NCBI RefSeq assembly: GCF_001908275.1
Contig: NZ_CP018620.1
Location: 6,758,001-6,822,000 of the forward strand
DNA: 64,000 nt
Reading direction: 5' to 3'
Origin: Paenibacillus xylanexedens
GTDB taxonomy: Bacteria > Bacillota > Bacilli > Paenibacillales > Paenibacillaceae
The notes beneath the pieces are model-generated. The model did not search any database. It worked only from the letters and a program-made list of their open reading frames with translations, and was not told the DNA's origin. Shown here in pieces: positions 1 through 7,010 of the stretch (position 1 is the stretch's first letter; the number at the start of each line of letters is the position of its first letter). The translations under genes and the position numbers were made by a program.

Positions 1-361
1 CGCCATGCAGCTGATACAGATCGATGTAATCGGTCTGCAGACGCTTCAGACTTTCATGTACAGCCTGCTTAATGTAGGCTTTGGACGGGTCCCATGACCA
101 GCCCTCTTTGCCGGGGATACGACGATTACCTACTTTGGTCGCCACAATGACTTGGTCCCGACGTCCTTTAATAGCTTGTCCTACAATCTCTTCATTACGC
201 CCTGCGTCGTACAGATCGGCTGTATCCAGCAGATTGACCCCATGATCTAGAGCCTCATGAATCAGGCCCATAGCGTGCTCCATTTCAGTTCCAAGTGACA
301 TACATCCCAGCCCAATCTCAGACACCATCAGTTCGGATGTACCCAGACGATTTTTCTTCAT
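1..361 (-). CDS. aldo/keto reductase, 3' part outside window
   Basis: The first 120 codons of an NADPH-dependent aldo/keto reductase are seen; the rest lies beyond the left edge. The translation begins MKKNRLGTSELMVSEIGLG and continues with a DTADLYDAG stretch, which carries the catalytic Asp and Tyr of the family. An AIKGRRDQVIVATKVG strand and SLKRLQTDYIDLYQLH follow, the classic AKR barrel signature. Members reduce aldehydes or ketones in the cytoplasm, but the substrate cannot be told from the sequence. The ATG at 361 is preceded by a GGAGGGAGA-type ribosome binding site. It is the last gene of a minus-strand stretch and is separated from the small gene upstream by a terminator. Confidence 0.9.
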   Translation of the reverse strand, partial: MKKNRLGTSELMVSEIGLGCMSLGTEMEHAMGLIHEALDHGVNLLDTADLYDAGRNEEIVGQAIKGRRDQVIVATKVGNRRIPGKEGWSWDPSKAYIKQAVHESLKRLQTDYIDLYQLHG

Positions 362-435
362 ATGTGCATCTCCCTCCATACGTTCTGCAAGTATCCATTG
401 TATCATTCTTGCTGGCAAAAATCGCATTACACACA

Positions 436-455
436 AAAGCAAGGAATTGCTTTTA
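436..455. repeat. perfect 8-bp inverted repeat
   Basis: AAAAGCAA and TTGCTTTT are separated by GGAA. The repeat lies between the terminator of the small gene and the start of the aldo/keto reductase. It could be an operator for the reductase promoter or part of a terminator; nothing else supports a role. Confidence 0.35.
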
Positions 456-462
456 ATTGCAC

Positions 463-495
463 AAAAAAACCTGGAACGACTTCATCTCCAGGTTT
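463..495 (-). terminator. rho-independent terminator of the small gene at 541-714
   Basis: The stem AAACCTGGA (467-475) pairs with TCCAGGTTT (487-495). On the minus strand the hairpin is followed by a run of T (A run at 463-469 on the plus strand). Confidence 0.8.
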
Positions 496-540
496 CTCAT
501 GATCATCATTTTAATTCAACGATAAACGAACTAACGCAAT

Positions 541-714
541 CTATTTCACTTCCACGCGTGGTCTGGTTTTACTTGTTCCATTGGACGACGAATTGGAGTT
601 TTTCATCATACCCGAGACAGTGCTAAACAGCTTATCTCTTGCTTGTTTGTTCCTCATCAGATAAGTCACACCTGCGCCGATAGCCGTCATGAGTATTCCT
701 CTTCTTTTAGACAT
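541..714 (-). CDS. small conserved-looking membrane-associated protein, 57 aa
   Basis: A 57-residue protein starting MSKRRGILMTAIGAGVTYL. A short hydrophobic stretch (about residues 7-20) is followed by a basic segment with MRNKQARDKLF and a Ser/Asn-rich tail ending RPRVEVK. The start at 714 is chosen over an in-frame ATG 48 bases upstream because AAGGAGGAG stands 6 bases before it. The AIGAG-Y-xRRN-like pattern resembles the tiny YrzQ/DUF3918-type proteins of Bacillales, but I am not sure of that. No function can be assigned. It stands alone between two terminators. Confidence 0.6.
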   Translation of the reverse strand: MSKRRGILMTAIGAGVTYLMRNKQARDKLFSTVSGMMKNSNSSSNGTSKTRPRVEVK

Positions 715-810
715 GTGCTTCTCCTCCTTCAGGATAAATGTACATCGTGTCTTGTTTGACAATTACCCTGTGAGAGCAAAACGAAACGTAGTACAGGCTT
801 GATCGCAGAA

Positions 811-848
811 AAAAAGGATGACCTCCGAATTAAAATTCAGTGGTCATC
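811..848 (-). terminator. terminator of gpmA
   Basis: GATGACC (817-823 on the plus strand) and GGTCATC (842-848) form the stem; an inner ATTC/GAAT pairing extends it. The T run on the minus strand corresponds to the A run at 809-815. It lies downstream of the gpmA stop. Confidence 0.8.
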
Positions 849-937
849 TTTCACTCGTACTCGTCCAGTTGAAACATTAACCGAACGAGATAAATCATAC
901 AAGCTTTCGTACAATCAAGACAAACGTCCATGTCCAA

Positions 938-1681
938 TTAATCAGATGGCGTTGCCACATGGGTCATTTCTTCATGTTTGTAGGTCGAACCATCGGCGGT
1001 CAGATAAAAGTGTCCGATGGGATGCAGATCTTCATCCAATTCGTAGACAAGCGGAATACCTGTCGGGATATTGAGCGCCATCACGTCTGCTTCGGACAAT
1101 TGGTCCAGATGCATGACGAGTGAACGGAGCGTGTTCCCATGCGCAGAGATCAGCACTCTTTTGCCAGCCGACACCATCGGTTTAATCTCCGCATTCCAGT
1201 ACTCCAGTACACGCTTCGAGGTATCCATCAGGTTCTCCGTAAAAGGGATGGTGCATCCGAGCCGCTTGTACTTGTCCAGATCCTGCACATATCGGTCATC
1301 GGTTTGGTCCAGTGCCGGGGGAGATACGTTCACGGATCGTCTCCATTCCTTTACTTGGTCTTCCCCATACTTCAGAGCAGTCTGCTGTTTGTTCAGTCCT
1401 TGCAGCGCACCATAATGGCGTTCATTCAGCTTCCAAGTCTTCGTAATGGGAATCCACATGAGGTCCATTTCATCCAGCGCAATATCGAGTGTGCGGATAG
1501 AACGTTTCAGCACGGATGCATAGGCGTAATCAAAATCAAATCCCTGTTCCTTCATGATCTTCCCTGCTTTACGTGCTTCTGCGTAACCATCCGTCGTCAG
1601 ATCCACATCTGTCCATCCGGTAAAACGATTCTCTACATTCCACATGCTCTGTCCATGGCGAATCAAAACAACTCTGTACAT
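938..1681 (-). CDS. gpmA: 2,3-bisphosphoglycerate-dependent phosphoglycerate mutase
   Basis: Interconverts 3-phosphoglycerate and 2-phosphoglycerate in glycolysis and gluconeogenesis through a phosphohistidine. The 247-residue length matches the family. The phosphorylated histidine is in [10 protein letters not shown] (His9), and [13 protein letters not shown] follows, a hallmark of the dPGM branch. [18 protein letters not shown] and [15 protein letters not shown] carry the other active-site residues, including the second His. The start at 1681 is preferred to one 21 bases upstream because AAGGAGG is placed correctly for it. It is a single gene with its own terminator. Many Bacillales carry the cofactor-independent GpmI as well, so this may be a second mutase. 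Confidence 0.93.
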   Translation of the reverse strand: MYRVVLIRHGQSMWNVENRFTGWTDVDLTTDGYAEARKAGKIMKEQGFDFDYAYASVLKRSIRTLDIALDEMDLMWIPITKTWKLNERHYGALQGLNKQQTALKYGEDQVKEWRRSVNVSPPALDQTDDRYVQDLDKYKRLGCTIPFTENLMDTSKRVLEYWNAEIKPMVSAGKRVLISAHGNTLRSLVMHLDQLSEADVMALNIPTGIPLVYELDEDLHPIGHFYLTADGSTYKHEEMTHVATPSD

Positions 1682-1754
1682 AAAAGTGAACCCTCCTTCC
1701 ATGGAAACATTACCCTCAAGTCAAACTAATTAGCACAGTGAAACGTTCATCACA

Positions 1755-2327
1755 TTAATAATATGGCGCCATCATCAGGTATACCACAACACCTGTAGAA
1801 CTGACGTACAGCCAGATTGGCATCGTCCAACGTGCAATTTTGCGGTGTTTCTTCAATTGATTCGTCCAACCCCACACAAGTGTGAACAACGCCAATGGAA
1901 CAATCAGGGCTGCCAGTATACTATGGGTAATCAGAATGAAGAAGTAAATCGAACGAATGATGCCCTCGCCGCCGTATTTGGACGTCTCTGGTGAGAGGTA
2001 ATGAAACGTCAGATAGGTCACGAGGAATAACAGTGTTGTTGAGAATGCAGCAAGAATAAATCGTTTGTGCAGCTTCACATTCCGCTTGATAATCGCAATA
2101 AGCGCTGCAAGCAGGAAGATGAAGGTAAAGCTGTTAAACACGGCATTAAACCGCGGCAACACCGTAATATCAAAGGTTACATCACCTTTGTAACCAATTG
2201 ACGGTGCGAAGAACAATAATAAAATAATGACATTAGCGAGAATGGAAATCGTGATAATGATGCCTGCGAAATTTTTATTACTCGTCGGGGACTGAATGTT
2301 CGGTTCCCCTTTGTTATTTTTGCCCAA
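1755..2327 (-). CDS. DUF420 membrane protein, CtaM/YozB-like
   Basis: An integral membrane protein of 190 residues with about five hydrophobic segments (roughly 20-42, 60-80, 90-112, 125-150, 168-186). Conserved-looking His residues occur in KLHKRF, LTFHYLS and FILITHS, as in the DUF420 family. The Bacillus and Staphylococcus members (YozB, CtaM) are needed for active heme A-containing cytochrome oxidase, so a role in oxidase maturation is inferred. The start codon is TTG, 8 bases after GGAGG; no better ATG is near. It is transcribed alone, with no oxidase gene beside it. Confidence 0.75.
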   Translation of the reverse strand: MGKNNKGEPNIQSPTSNKNFAGIIITISILANVIILLLFFAPSIGYKGDVTFDITVLPRFNAVFNSFTFIFLLAALIAIIKRNVKLHKRFILAAFSTTLLFLVTYLTFHYLSPETSKYGGEGIIRSIYFFILITHSILAALIVPLALFTLVWGWTNQLKKHRKIARWTMPIWLYVSSTGVVVYLMMAPYY

Positions 2328-2484
2328 TGCAAAATCCTCCTCATATCCTAACTTCTATGTTCTATATCATTATATCTCGCCAATTCCGGGCTGTTAAGTG
2401 ACAACACTCTGAACAAAAACCGCTGCACTCCCCTATAAAATGCCCCTTTGCGGCCATTTTCACTCAAATCCAATCCGGCTCCCA

Positions 2485-2513
2485 TTTACCGAATCCTTCA
2501 TTTGTGGTATAAT
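2485..2513 (+). promoter_or_regulatory. sigma-A-type promoter of the antiporter leader
   Basis: TTTACC (2485-2490) and a perfect TATAAT (2508-2513) are separated by 17 bases. Transcription would start near 2520, about 180 bases before the antiporter gene, which leaves a long leader with a terminator inside it. Confidence 0.7.
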
Positions 2514-2519
2514 TAACGC

Positions 2520-2626
2520 AATTAATCACATACGCGTTGAAACTGGAGGAGCCTGTCACCAAGGGCCCCTCTTTGTCTTTTTCAGGCACAGAACGGCACT
2601 CTCCTAATGCCGTTCTGTGCCTTTTT
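2520..2626 (+). promoter_or_regulatory. candidate attenuator leader before cation/proton antiporter gene
   Basis: The predicted 5' leader ends in a strong intrinsic terminator: GGCACAGAACGGCA (2585-2598) pairs with TGCCGTTCTGTGCC (2608-2621), followed by TTTTT. Upstream, GAGGAGC (from 2547) can pair with GGGCCCCTC (about 2563-2571). The segment GCCTG (2551-2555) can also pair with CAGGC (2583-2587), which forms the base of the terminator. Such mutually exclusive pairing is typical of riboswitch or attenuator platforms. I do not recognise a known riboswitch core, and the terminator could simply end an independent small RNA. Confidence 0.45.
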
Positions 2627-2702
2627 GTCTGATTGAAGCGGAGGATGGATCGCCCTTGGGTTGGTTAACCTATAGACGCTACTACTGGAGGGAAGAACAC
2701 CT

Positions 2703-3893
2703 ATGGAATTTATTTTGGTTCTTGCACTTATTTTAATCTTTACCAAACTCGCTGGTGATCTATCCGTGAGACTGGGTCAACCTTCGGTATTGGGGAAATT
2801 GATTGTCGGTGTCATCCTAGGACCTGCGCTGCTCGGTTGGGTTCAGCAAAGTGATTTCGTACATTATATGGCTGAGATCGGGGTATTGCTGTTAATGTTC
2901 ATAGCCGGACTGGAAACGGATCTGGAGCAGTTAAAGAAAAACTGGAAGGCGGCCTTTGCTGTGGCCGTCGGTGGTGTTATTTTACCTTTTGTCGGGGGAT
3001 ACGGTTCGGCCATAGCATTTGGTATGTCGCAGACACACGCGTTGTTCTTTGGACTACTGTTCTGTGCAACGTCAGTGAGCATCTCAGTGCAAACGTTGAA
3101 GGATATGAATCAGTTGAGTTCACGGGAGGGTACCACCATTCTGGGTGCAGCCGTTGTGGATGATGTGCTCGTCGTGGTTCTGCTCGCCGTCATGATGAGC
3201 TTGCTCGGCACAGGTGCAGGGGATGTCTCTATTGGATTGTTGATTGGTAAGAAACTTCTGTTCTTTGTCATCATCTTTGCAGCAGGCTGGTGGCTTGTGC
3301 CACGGGTCATGAAATGGATGGCCCCATTGCGGGTCACGGAAACCGTGATTACGACAGGACTCATTATCTGTTTCCTCTTTTCATACTTTGCAGAGTGGAT
3401 GGGTGTTGCTGGAATCATTGGTGCATTTGCCGCTGGTATCGCCATCTCCCAAACCAAATTCAAACATGAGGTTGAAACTAAAATCGAGCCGATTGCTTAC
3501 GGAATTTTTGTCCCGGTATTCTTTGTTAGTATCGGCTTAAATGTCACCTTTGATGGTGTGGGTTCACAGATTTGGTTTATTATCGTCATCAGTCTCATCG
3601 CCATTGTTACCAAACTTATCGGTGGTGGAGCTGGTGCCCGGCTGACCGGGTTTGACCGTTCCTCTTCTATTGCTATTGGAGCAGGCATGATCTCTAGAGG
3701 GGAAGTTGCTCTAATTATTGCTTCGACCGGACTTGCTTCGGGCTTGCTTGATTCGGAGTACTTTACCAGCGTCGTGATCATGGTTATTGTGACTACACTG
3801 GTTACTCCGCCACTCCTCAAAATCACCTTTGCACGTAAAAAAGGGGAAAAGCAAGTCGAAAGAGGAATTGAAGAATCTCATTTGAGTGGGTAA
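2703..3893 (+). CDS. CPA2-family cation/proton antiporter (NapA/KefB-like)
   Basis: A membrane exchanger that moves Na+ or K+ out against protons. The 396-residue protein is almost entirely transmembrane (about 12 helices) and has no C-terminal TrkA-N domain. The pair of Asp residues in AAVVDDVLVVVLL (153-154) is the ion-binding motif of the CPA2 group. LGQPSVLGKLIVGVILGP and LMFIAGLETDLEQ are also typical N-terminal family blocks. A GGAGGG site precedes the ATG by 10 bases. Expression is probably governed by the terminator-containing leader just upstream. Na+ versus K+ specificity cannot be told. The nearest homologues would be NapA of Enterococcus or YjbQ-like proteins. Confidence 0.88.
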   Translation: MEFILVLALILIFTKLAGDLSVRLGQPSVLGKLIVGVILGPALLGWVQQSDFVHYMAEIGVLLLMFIAGLETDLEQLKKNWKAAFAVAVGGVILPFVGGYGSAIAFGMSQTHALFFGLLFCATSVSISVQTLKDMNQLSSREGTTILGAAVVDDVLVVVLLAVMMSLLGTGAGDVSIGLLIGKKLLFFVIIFAAGWWLVPRVMKWMAPLRVTETVITTGLIICFLFSYFAEWMGVAGIIGAFAAGIAISQTKFKHEVETKIEPIAYGIFVPVFFVSIGLNVTFDGVGSQIWFIIVISLIAIVTKLIGGGAGARLTGFDRSSSIAIGAGMISRGEVALIIASTGLASGLLDSEYFTSVVIMVIVTTLVTPPLLKITFARKKGEKQVERGIEESHLSG

Positions 3894-4150
3894 GGGTATG
3901 TCTCCGTTCAAAACTTAACCATAAAGATTCCAGTGTGGCACTCTGAACCCTAGACCTCAGTTGTGTCCCTGGAATTACTAAAAGTGTCTTGTAACTCAAG
4001 TAAACTATGTCCTGATGATATGCTGCACTTTTCGCATTTGGCACACCCAAGGTACCCAGTCGTCACACATACTAACACGGTCTTAAAGCATCAACCGGCG
4101 TAAAATTCCTAAATGTAGGCCGGCTGGACCTTAAGAGTGACTTTACAATT

Positions 4151-4178
4151 TTTCTAAGGAACCCAGGACGTCTTATTT
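4151..4178 (+). repeat. 28-bp repeat family, copy A
   Basis: Reads TTTCTAAGGAACCCAGGA then CGTCTTATTT. Compared with the family consensus (TTCTAACGAACTCAGGA then CACCTTATT) it has few mismatches. Its CAGG core starts 51 bases before the equivalent point of copy B. Confidence 0.6.
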
Positions 4179-4201
4179 GGTCCTCTGGCTCTCTTTTTCA
4201 A

Positions 4202-4229
4202 TTGTAAGAAACATCAGACACCTTATTTT
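4202..4229 (+). repeat. 28-bp repeat family, copy B
   Basis: Reads TTGTAAGAAACATCAGAC then ACCTTATTTT, in the same orientation as copy A and 51 bases downstream of it. Confidence 0.6.
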
Positions 4230-4321
4230 CCCAAATTTCCATAACAAAACGCCGAAGATGGCTGTATATTCTGATATAGCGTTTCTAAGGTTCCTTACAT
4301 TTCTGCGAGTGCTCAAATCCC

Positions 4322-4350
4322 TGAATAAGACGTCTCAGATTCTTTAACTC
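4322..4350 (-). repeat. 28-bp repeat family, copy C (inverted)
   Basis: Read on the minus strand it gives GAGTTAAAGAATCTGAGAC then GTCTTATTCA, the same pattern as copies A and B in reverse orientation. Confidence 0.6.
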
Positions 4351-4667
4351 TTATTGCTGCTCTACGATTCTTTCCAAGCATGAACGAGGGACGACGCATA
4401 CCCGCGGTACGAAGAACGTGATTTAAATGTAAACCCTTGAAAGGGAGAATAATCTACTTTTACAGCGTCTATATTGCTTACTCGCACATTAAGGACGCGT
4501 TCTCACACATTCAAAGTGTAGCACCTACTAGCTCGGAATACGTCCAGTCTCGTTCTGGCATTCAGACCTTGGCTTGAGATATCCTCTATTGGAAAAGGTA
4601 TTGAAATCATTCCATATTTAAAGCTATACTTGATCTAGAAATGTAACATATCGGTCGTGAAGCACAC

Positions 4668-4727
4668 GCCGCTTTGATCCATTCTCCCCTTCAACGCGAA
4701 GGTTGGAAATGGTCAGAGCGGCTTTTT
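4668..4727 (+). terminator. long hairpin with T run upstream of the nuclease-like gene
   Basis: The outer arms GCCGCTTTGATCCATT (4668-4683) and AATGGTCAGAGCGGC (4708-4722) pair with one or two mismatches. An inner hairpin is formed by CCTTC and GAAGG. TTTTT follows directly. It is about 65 bases before the start codon of the gene at 4796. It may end transcription from the left or act as an attenuator for that gene. Confidence 0.65.
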
Positions 4728-4795
4728 GTATTTTGACATGACGACCTGAAGCCCGTTCACGTTCGTTTATTTTATTTTTAGAGGAGATGAAGACG

Positions 4796-5449
4796 ATGAG
4801 CATTGATTTTGATGAGGCTTACGAAGTTTGGATGCACTCCCTTCTGGAGAAGGAAACGAACCCCAGAGTGCTGTCCAGACTAGAAAATGGACTTGAACAT
4901 GGCACATTGGAATTTTTGCGTTCAGTCTGGTTTCCGGTGATGAAAAACTTTAATCATTTGCAACCGGAATGGGAGGTACGGGACTTTCATAACGGCTATC
5001 GGTATCTGGATCTTGCATATATGCCAGGTAACGGTGTTAAGGGAGGTATTGAAATCCAAGGATACGGGCCACATGCCCGTGATCTGGATGTAAGGCGCTT
5101 TAAAGATTTATGCTGGCGGCATTGTCTGCTAACGCTTGATGATTGGATTTTTCTGCCGATCGCTTATCTCTCCATTAAAGACGAACCGAAACGGTGCCAA
5201 CAGCTTGTGCTCTCTTTTATGGGAAAATTCATTGCTACGGACGTACAGACATCCTTAAATTGGATTGAAGCCGAGACTGTACGTTATGCTAGACGCATCA
5301 TTCGTCCATTTGCTCCCTCGGAACTAGCAACGCACCTGCGAATCACGGATCAGCATGCTCGAAGAGTTCTTCACAGCCTGATTGATCAACAAGTATTACA
5401 TGTCGCTAGTGGCGCTCAACGATATCGAACCTATATCTTACGAACATGA
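4796..5449 (+). CDS. PD-(D/E)XK-like (DUF559/Vsr-type) domain fused to winged helix
   Basis: A 217-residue protein of unknown role. Residues about 60-130 look like a Vsr/DUF559-type nuclease fold: YRYLDLAY (Asp72), GIEIQGYGPH (Glu86, Gln88, His93), then RDLDVRRFKDLCWR. This matches the D...ExK layout, with Gln in place of the usual Lys or Asp, so catalysis may be weak or lost. The last 50 residues (SELATHLRITDQHARRVLHS) form a likely winged helix-turn-helix that could bind DNA. The ATG at 4796 is chosen over 4787 because GAGGAG lies 9 bases before it but abuts the earlier one. Copies of a short repeat flank the gene on both sides, and one copy overlaps its stop codon. Annotated relatives are often called transcriptional regulator, without proof. 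Confidence 0.6.
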   Translation: MSIDFDEAYEVWMHSLLEKETNPRVLSRLENGLEHGTLEFLRSVWFPVMKNFNHLQPEWEVRDFHNGYRYLDLAYMPGNGVKGGIEIQGYGPHARDLDVRRFKDLCWRHCLLTLDDWIFLPIAYLSIKDEPKRCQQLVLSFMGKFIATDVQTSLNWIEAETVRYARRIIRPFAPSELATHLRITDQHARRVLHSLIDQQVLHVASGAQRYRTYILRT

Positions 5450-5461
5450 GACACTCTATTT
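5434..5461 (+). repeat. 28-bp repeat family, copy D, overlapping the gene's stop
   Basis: Reads TATCTTACGAACATGAGAC then ACTCTATTT. It encodes the last residues and stop codon of the nuclease-like gene. Confidence 0.55.
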
Positions 5462-5483
5462 CGCCGATATGGTATATATCCAT

Positions 5484-5511
5484 TTTTTAACGAACTCAGG
5501 ACACCCTATTG
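5484..5511 (+). repeat. 28-bp repeat family, copy E
   Basis: Reads TTTTTAACGAACTCAGGA then CACCCTATTG, 50 bases after copy D in the same orientation. It is closest to the consensus. Confidence 0.65.
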
Positions 5512-5516
5512 TGATG

Positions 5517-5544
5517 ATATGGAGTAAATCAGGGCACTTTTTCG
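5517..5544 (+). repeat. 28-bp repeat family, copy F (diverged)
   Basis: AGTAAATCAGGGCACTTTTT matches only the central part of the family. With inverted copy G it forms an imperfect hairpin centred on the GGGCC at about 5544. Confidence 0.4.
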
Positions 5545-5555
5545 GGCCTTTTCGT

Positions 5556-5586
5556 GAAATAAGTTTGCTGAGATTCGTTAGAATTC
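5556..5586 (-). repeat. 28-bp repeat family, copy G (inverted)
   Basis: Minus-strand reading AATTCTAACGAATCTCAGC then AAACTTATTTC. It shares the exact string CTAACGAA, and more, with copy H 50 bases away. Confidence 0.65.
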
Positions 5587-5605
5587 CAACATGCCTCTTA
5601 TCTCG

Positions 5606-5638
5606 ATAATAAGCTCACCTGAGTTCGTTAGAATTTTA
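5606..5638 (-). repeat. 28-bp repeat family, copy H (inverted)
   Basis: Minus-strand reading AATTCTAACGAACTCAGG then TGAGCTTATTATC, 50 bases from copy G and in the same orientation. Confidence 0.65.
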
Positions 5639-5873
5639 GAAATGACTCCGAAACTTTTGGAGTTACTACTATTAAACCTAATTGCGAACCACTTTAGCTA
5701 CTGGAGTGTCAGATACTTGCGTCAATAACGAGTTACATGGAGATTTAAACGGAGGAATAGCTCTGAGCTTGAATTTACTTGAATTAACTTGCGGGCTAGC
5801 CTACAGCTCCAAGGGTAAGTTACTTGTAGTCGATTAAATTACTTAGAATGAGGTCTCCGACCATATATAGAAA
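5639..5873. other. gene-free stretch after the repeats
   Basis: About 235 bases with no credible frame, promoter or structure that I can name. It separates the repeat cluster from the terminator of the DedA gene. Confidence 0.5.
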
Positions 5874-5908
5874 AACAAAAAAAGACCACCTTACACTCAA
5901 GAGGTCTT
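5874..5908 (-). terminator. terminator of the pssA-dedA unit
   Basis: AAGACC (5882-5887) pairs with GGTCTT (5903-5908). The minus-strand transcript then runs into a long T stretch (A-rich at 5871-5883 on the plus strand). Confidence 0.75.
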
Positions 5909-5916
5909 CCATCCTT

Positions 5917-5935
5917 GCCTGTTGTTACAACAGGC
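5917..5935. repeat. perfect 8-bp inverted repeat after dedA
   Basis: GCCTGTTG and CAACAGGC flank TTA. It lies between the dedA stop and the terminator and may strengthen transcript ends. Confidence 0.5.
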
Positions 5936-5944
5936 TGTCCCATT

Positions 5945-6430
5945 TTAAGTTAACACGCCAACATAAAAACCAATCGAGATAAAGACAACACACCAGACGA
6001 ATGCACCAATGCCCGATACAACTACGTACCTGCCAATTGCCATCTTGCTAATCCCGGAGAAACAACACATCAGATGACGAATGCCTGGAATGAAGTAACC
6101 CAGGATGATGGACCAATACCCATATTTGAGGAACCACGACTCCACCCTGCTGAATCGTTTGGCATTAACGCCGACCCACTTGCCGTATTTTTCAACCAGC
6201 GGCCTGCCCGCTTTCTTGCCAATCATGTAGCTCAGCAGCCCTCCGGTAAATGCGCCACCGAAACTGACGGCGATGGATACGGAGTAATTCAATACCGAGA
6301 TGGAGGCGAGATAACCGACAAAAGTCATCATCACCTCATCCGGAATCGGCATGCCAATAACGCCAAGAGCCAGTAGTCCGTATATTGCGAAATAACCATA
6401 TTGACCAATAAATTCTTTTGCAAATTCCAT
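5945..6430 (-). CDS. DedA-family membrane protein
   Basis: A 161-residue DedA/SNARE-associated family protein. The family is linked to phospholipid (undecaprenyl phosphate or phosphatidylethanolamine) flipping and to membrane homeostasis. MEFAKEFIGQYGYFAIYGLL opens the protein; GVIGMPIPDEVMM is the reentrant helix with the conserved acidic residue. FTGGLLSYMIGKKAG and YFIPGIRHLM are the other hallmark segments, with the family arginines. It is shorter than many DedA proteins (about 200 aa). The start at 6430 is preferred since AAGGAG lies 8 bases before it. It sits 13 bases after pssA, which suggests a shared transcript and a link to phospholipid metabolism. Confidence 0.85.
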   Translation of the reverse strand: MEFAKEFIGQYGYFAIYGLLALGVIGMPIPDEVMMTFVGYLASISVLNYSVSIAVSFGGAFTGGLLSYMIGKKAGRPLVEKYGKWVGVNAKRFSRVESWFLKYGYWSIILGYFIPGIRHLMCCFSGISKMAIGRYVVVSGIGAFVWCVVFISIGFYVGVLT

Positions 6431-6443
6431 ACTGACTCGCTCC

Positions 6444-6989
6444 TTATTTCGGTTCCACAATATCCTTCTCATGTGAGGCTAGCACTTGTTTTAGAGACGG
6501 GAATCGGATTTGGCTCACCATGAGACCGGATAATACAATAATGACAAGATAGGCTACACCATGTGTGAAATAAGGACTCCAGAGTGCGAAAAAGGACATC
6601 AGACCTCCCGCAAATGTAATCGGCATTCCGACAAAACCACTGCTTGGTGTCTTCTGACAGTTATAACGGGCCAGACGCAAAGCACCGCAAATCGGAAACA
6701 ATGCAGTCAGTGCCATCCCCAGCACACTCACTTCAAGCATGGAATTCAGGTACAGAATCAGCACGGGCGCTGTTCCGAATGAAACTACATCCGCCAGCGA
6801 GTCCAGGGACTTGCCGAACTCACCCTCACAGTGCAATTTACGAGCCGCATACCCGTCAAACAGATCAAAGAACATCGCTACCCATATCATCATCACAGCC
6901 AGGGCAAATTCACCATGAATAGCCATAATGACTGCCAGCATGCCTGAACTCAGATTCCCCAAGGTTAAAATCGATGGTAAAGACTTCAT
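6444..6989 (-). CDS. pssA: CDP-diacylglycerol--serine O-phosphatidyltransferase
   Basis: Makes phosphatidylserine from CDP-diacylglycerol and serine, the first step to phosphatidylethanolamine. The CDP-alcohol phosphotransferase motif (DG-x2-AR-x8-G-x3-D-x3-D) is complete in FDGYAARKLHCEGEF followed by GKSLDSLADVVSFG. PSILTLGNLSSGMLAV at the N terminus and GALRLARYN are typical of the Bacillus-type PssA. The 181-residue length matches type II enzymes. Six to eight hydrophobic segments are expected. A decarboxylase gene (psd) is not in the immediate neighbourhood; dedA follows directly. Confidence 0.92.
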   Translation of the reverse strand: MKSLPSILTLGNLSSGMLAVIMAIHGEFALAVMMIWVAMFFDLFDGYAARKLHCEGEFGKSLDSLADVVSFGTAPVLILYLNSMLEVSVLGMALTALFPICGALRLARYNCQKTPSSGFVGMPITFAGGLMSFFALWSPYFTHGVAYLVIIVLSGLMVSQIRFPSLKQVLASHEKDIVEPK

Positions 6990-7010
6990 AAGATTTGACT
7001 CCCTTTCGTA

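Larger units (their letters stand above)
3894..4667. other. gene-free stretch carrying dispersed short repeats
   Basis: No open frame with a credible ribosome binding site is visible on either strand over nearly 800 bases. The stretch contains three copies of a roughly 28 bp repeat (4151, 4202 and, inverted, 4322). Several weaker look-alikes are present, for example around 4281 and 4362. The rest resembles decayed sequence. Confidence 0.6.

Noticed and set aside
1139..1729. Open frame of 196 codons on the plus strand opposite gpmA
   Set aside because: It has no ribosome binding site, its product has no family features and it lies fully over the conserved gpmA gene.
2520..2626. Known riboswitch class (fluoride, c-di-AMP ydaO, Mn yybP-ykoY)
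   Set aside because: The conserved cores of these classes, as I know them, are not present; kept only as an unnamed candidate leader.
4362..4376. Another copy of the 28-bp repeat (CTACGATTCTTTCCA)
   Set aside because: Only about 8 bases agree with the family and the spacing does not fit; left out of the copy count.
5382..5609. Open frame of 75 codons overlapping the end of the nuclease-like gene and the repeats
   Set aside because: Start lies inside the real gene; no ribosome binding site; most of it is repeat sequence.
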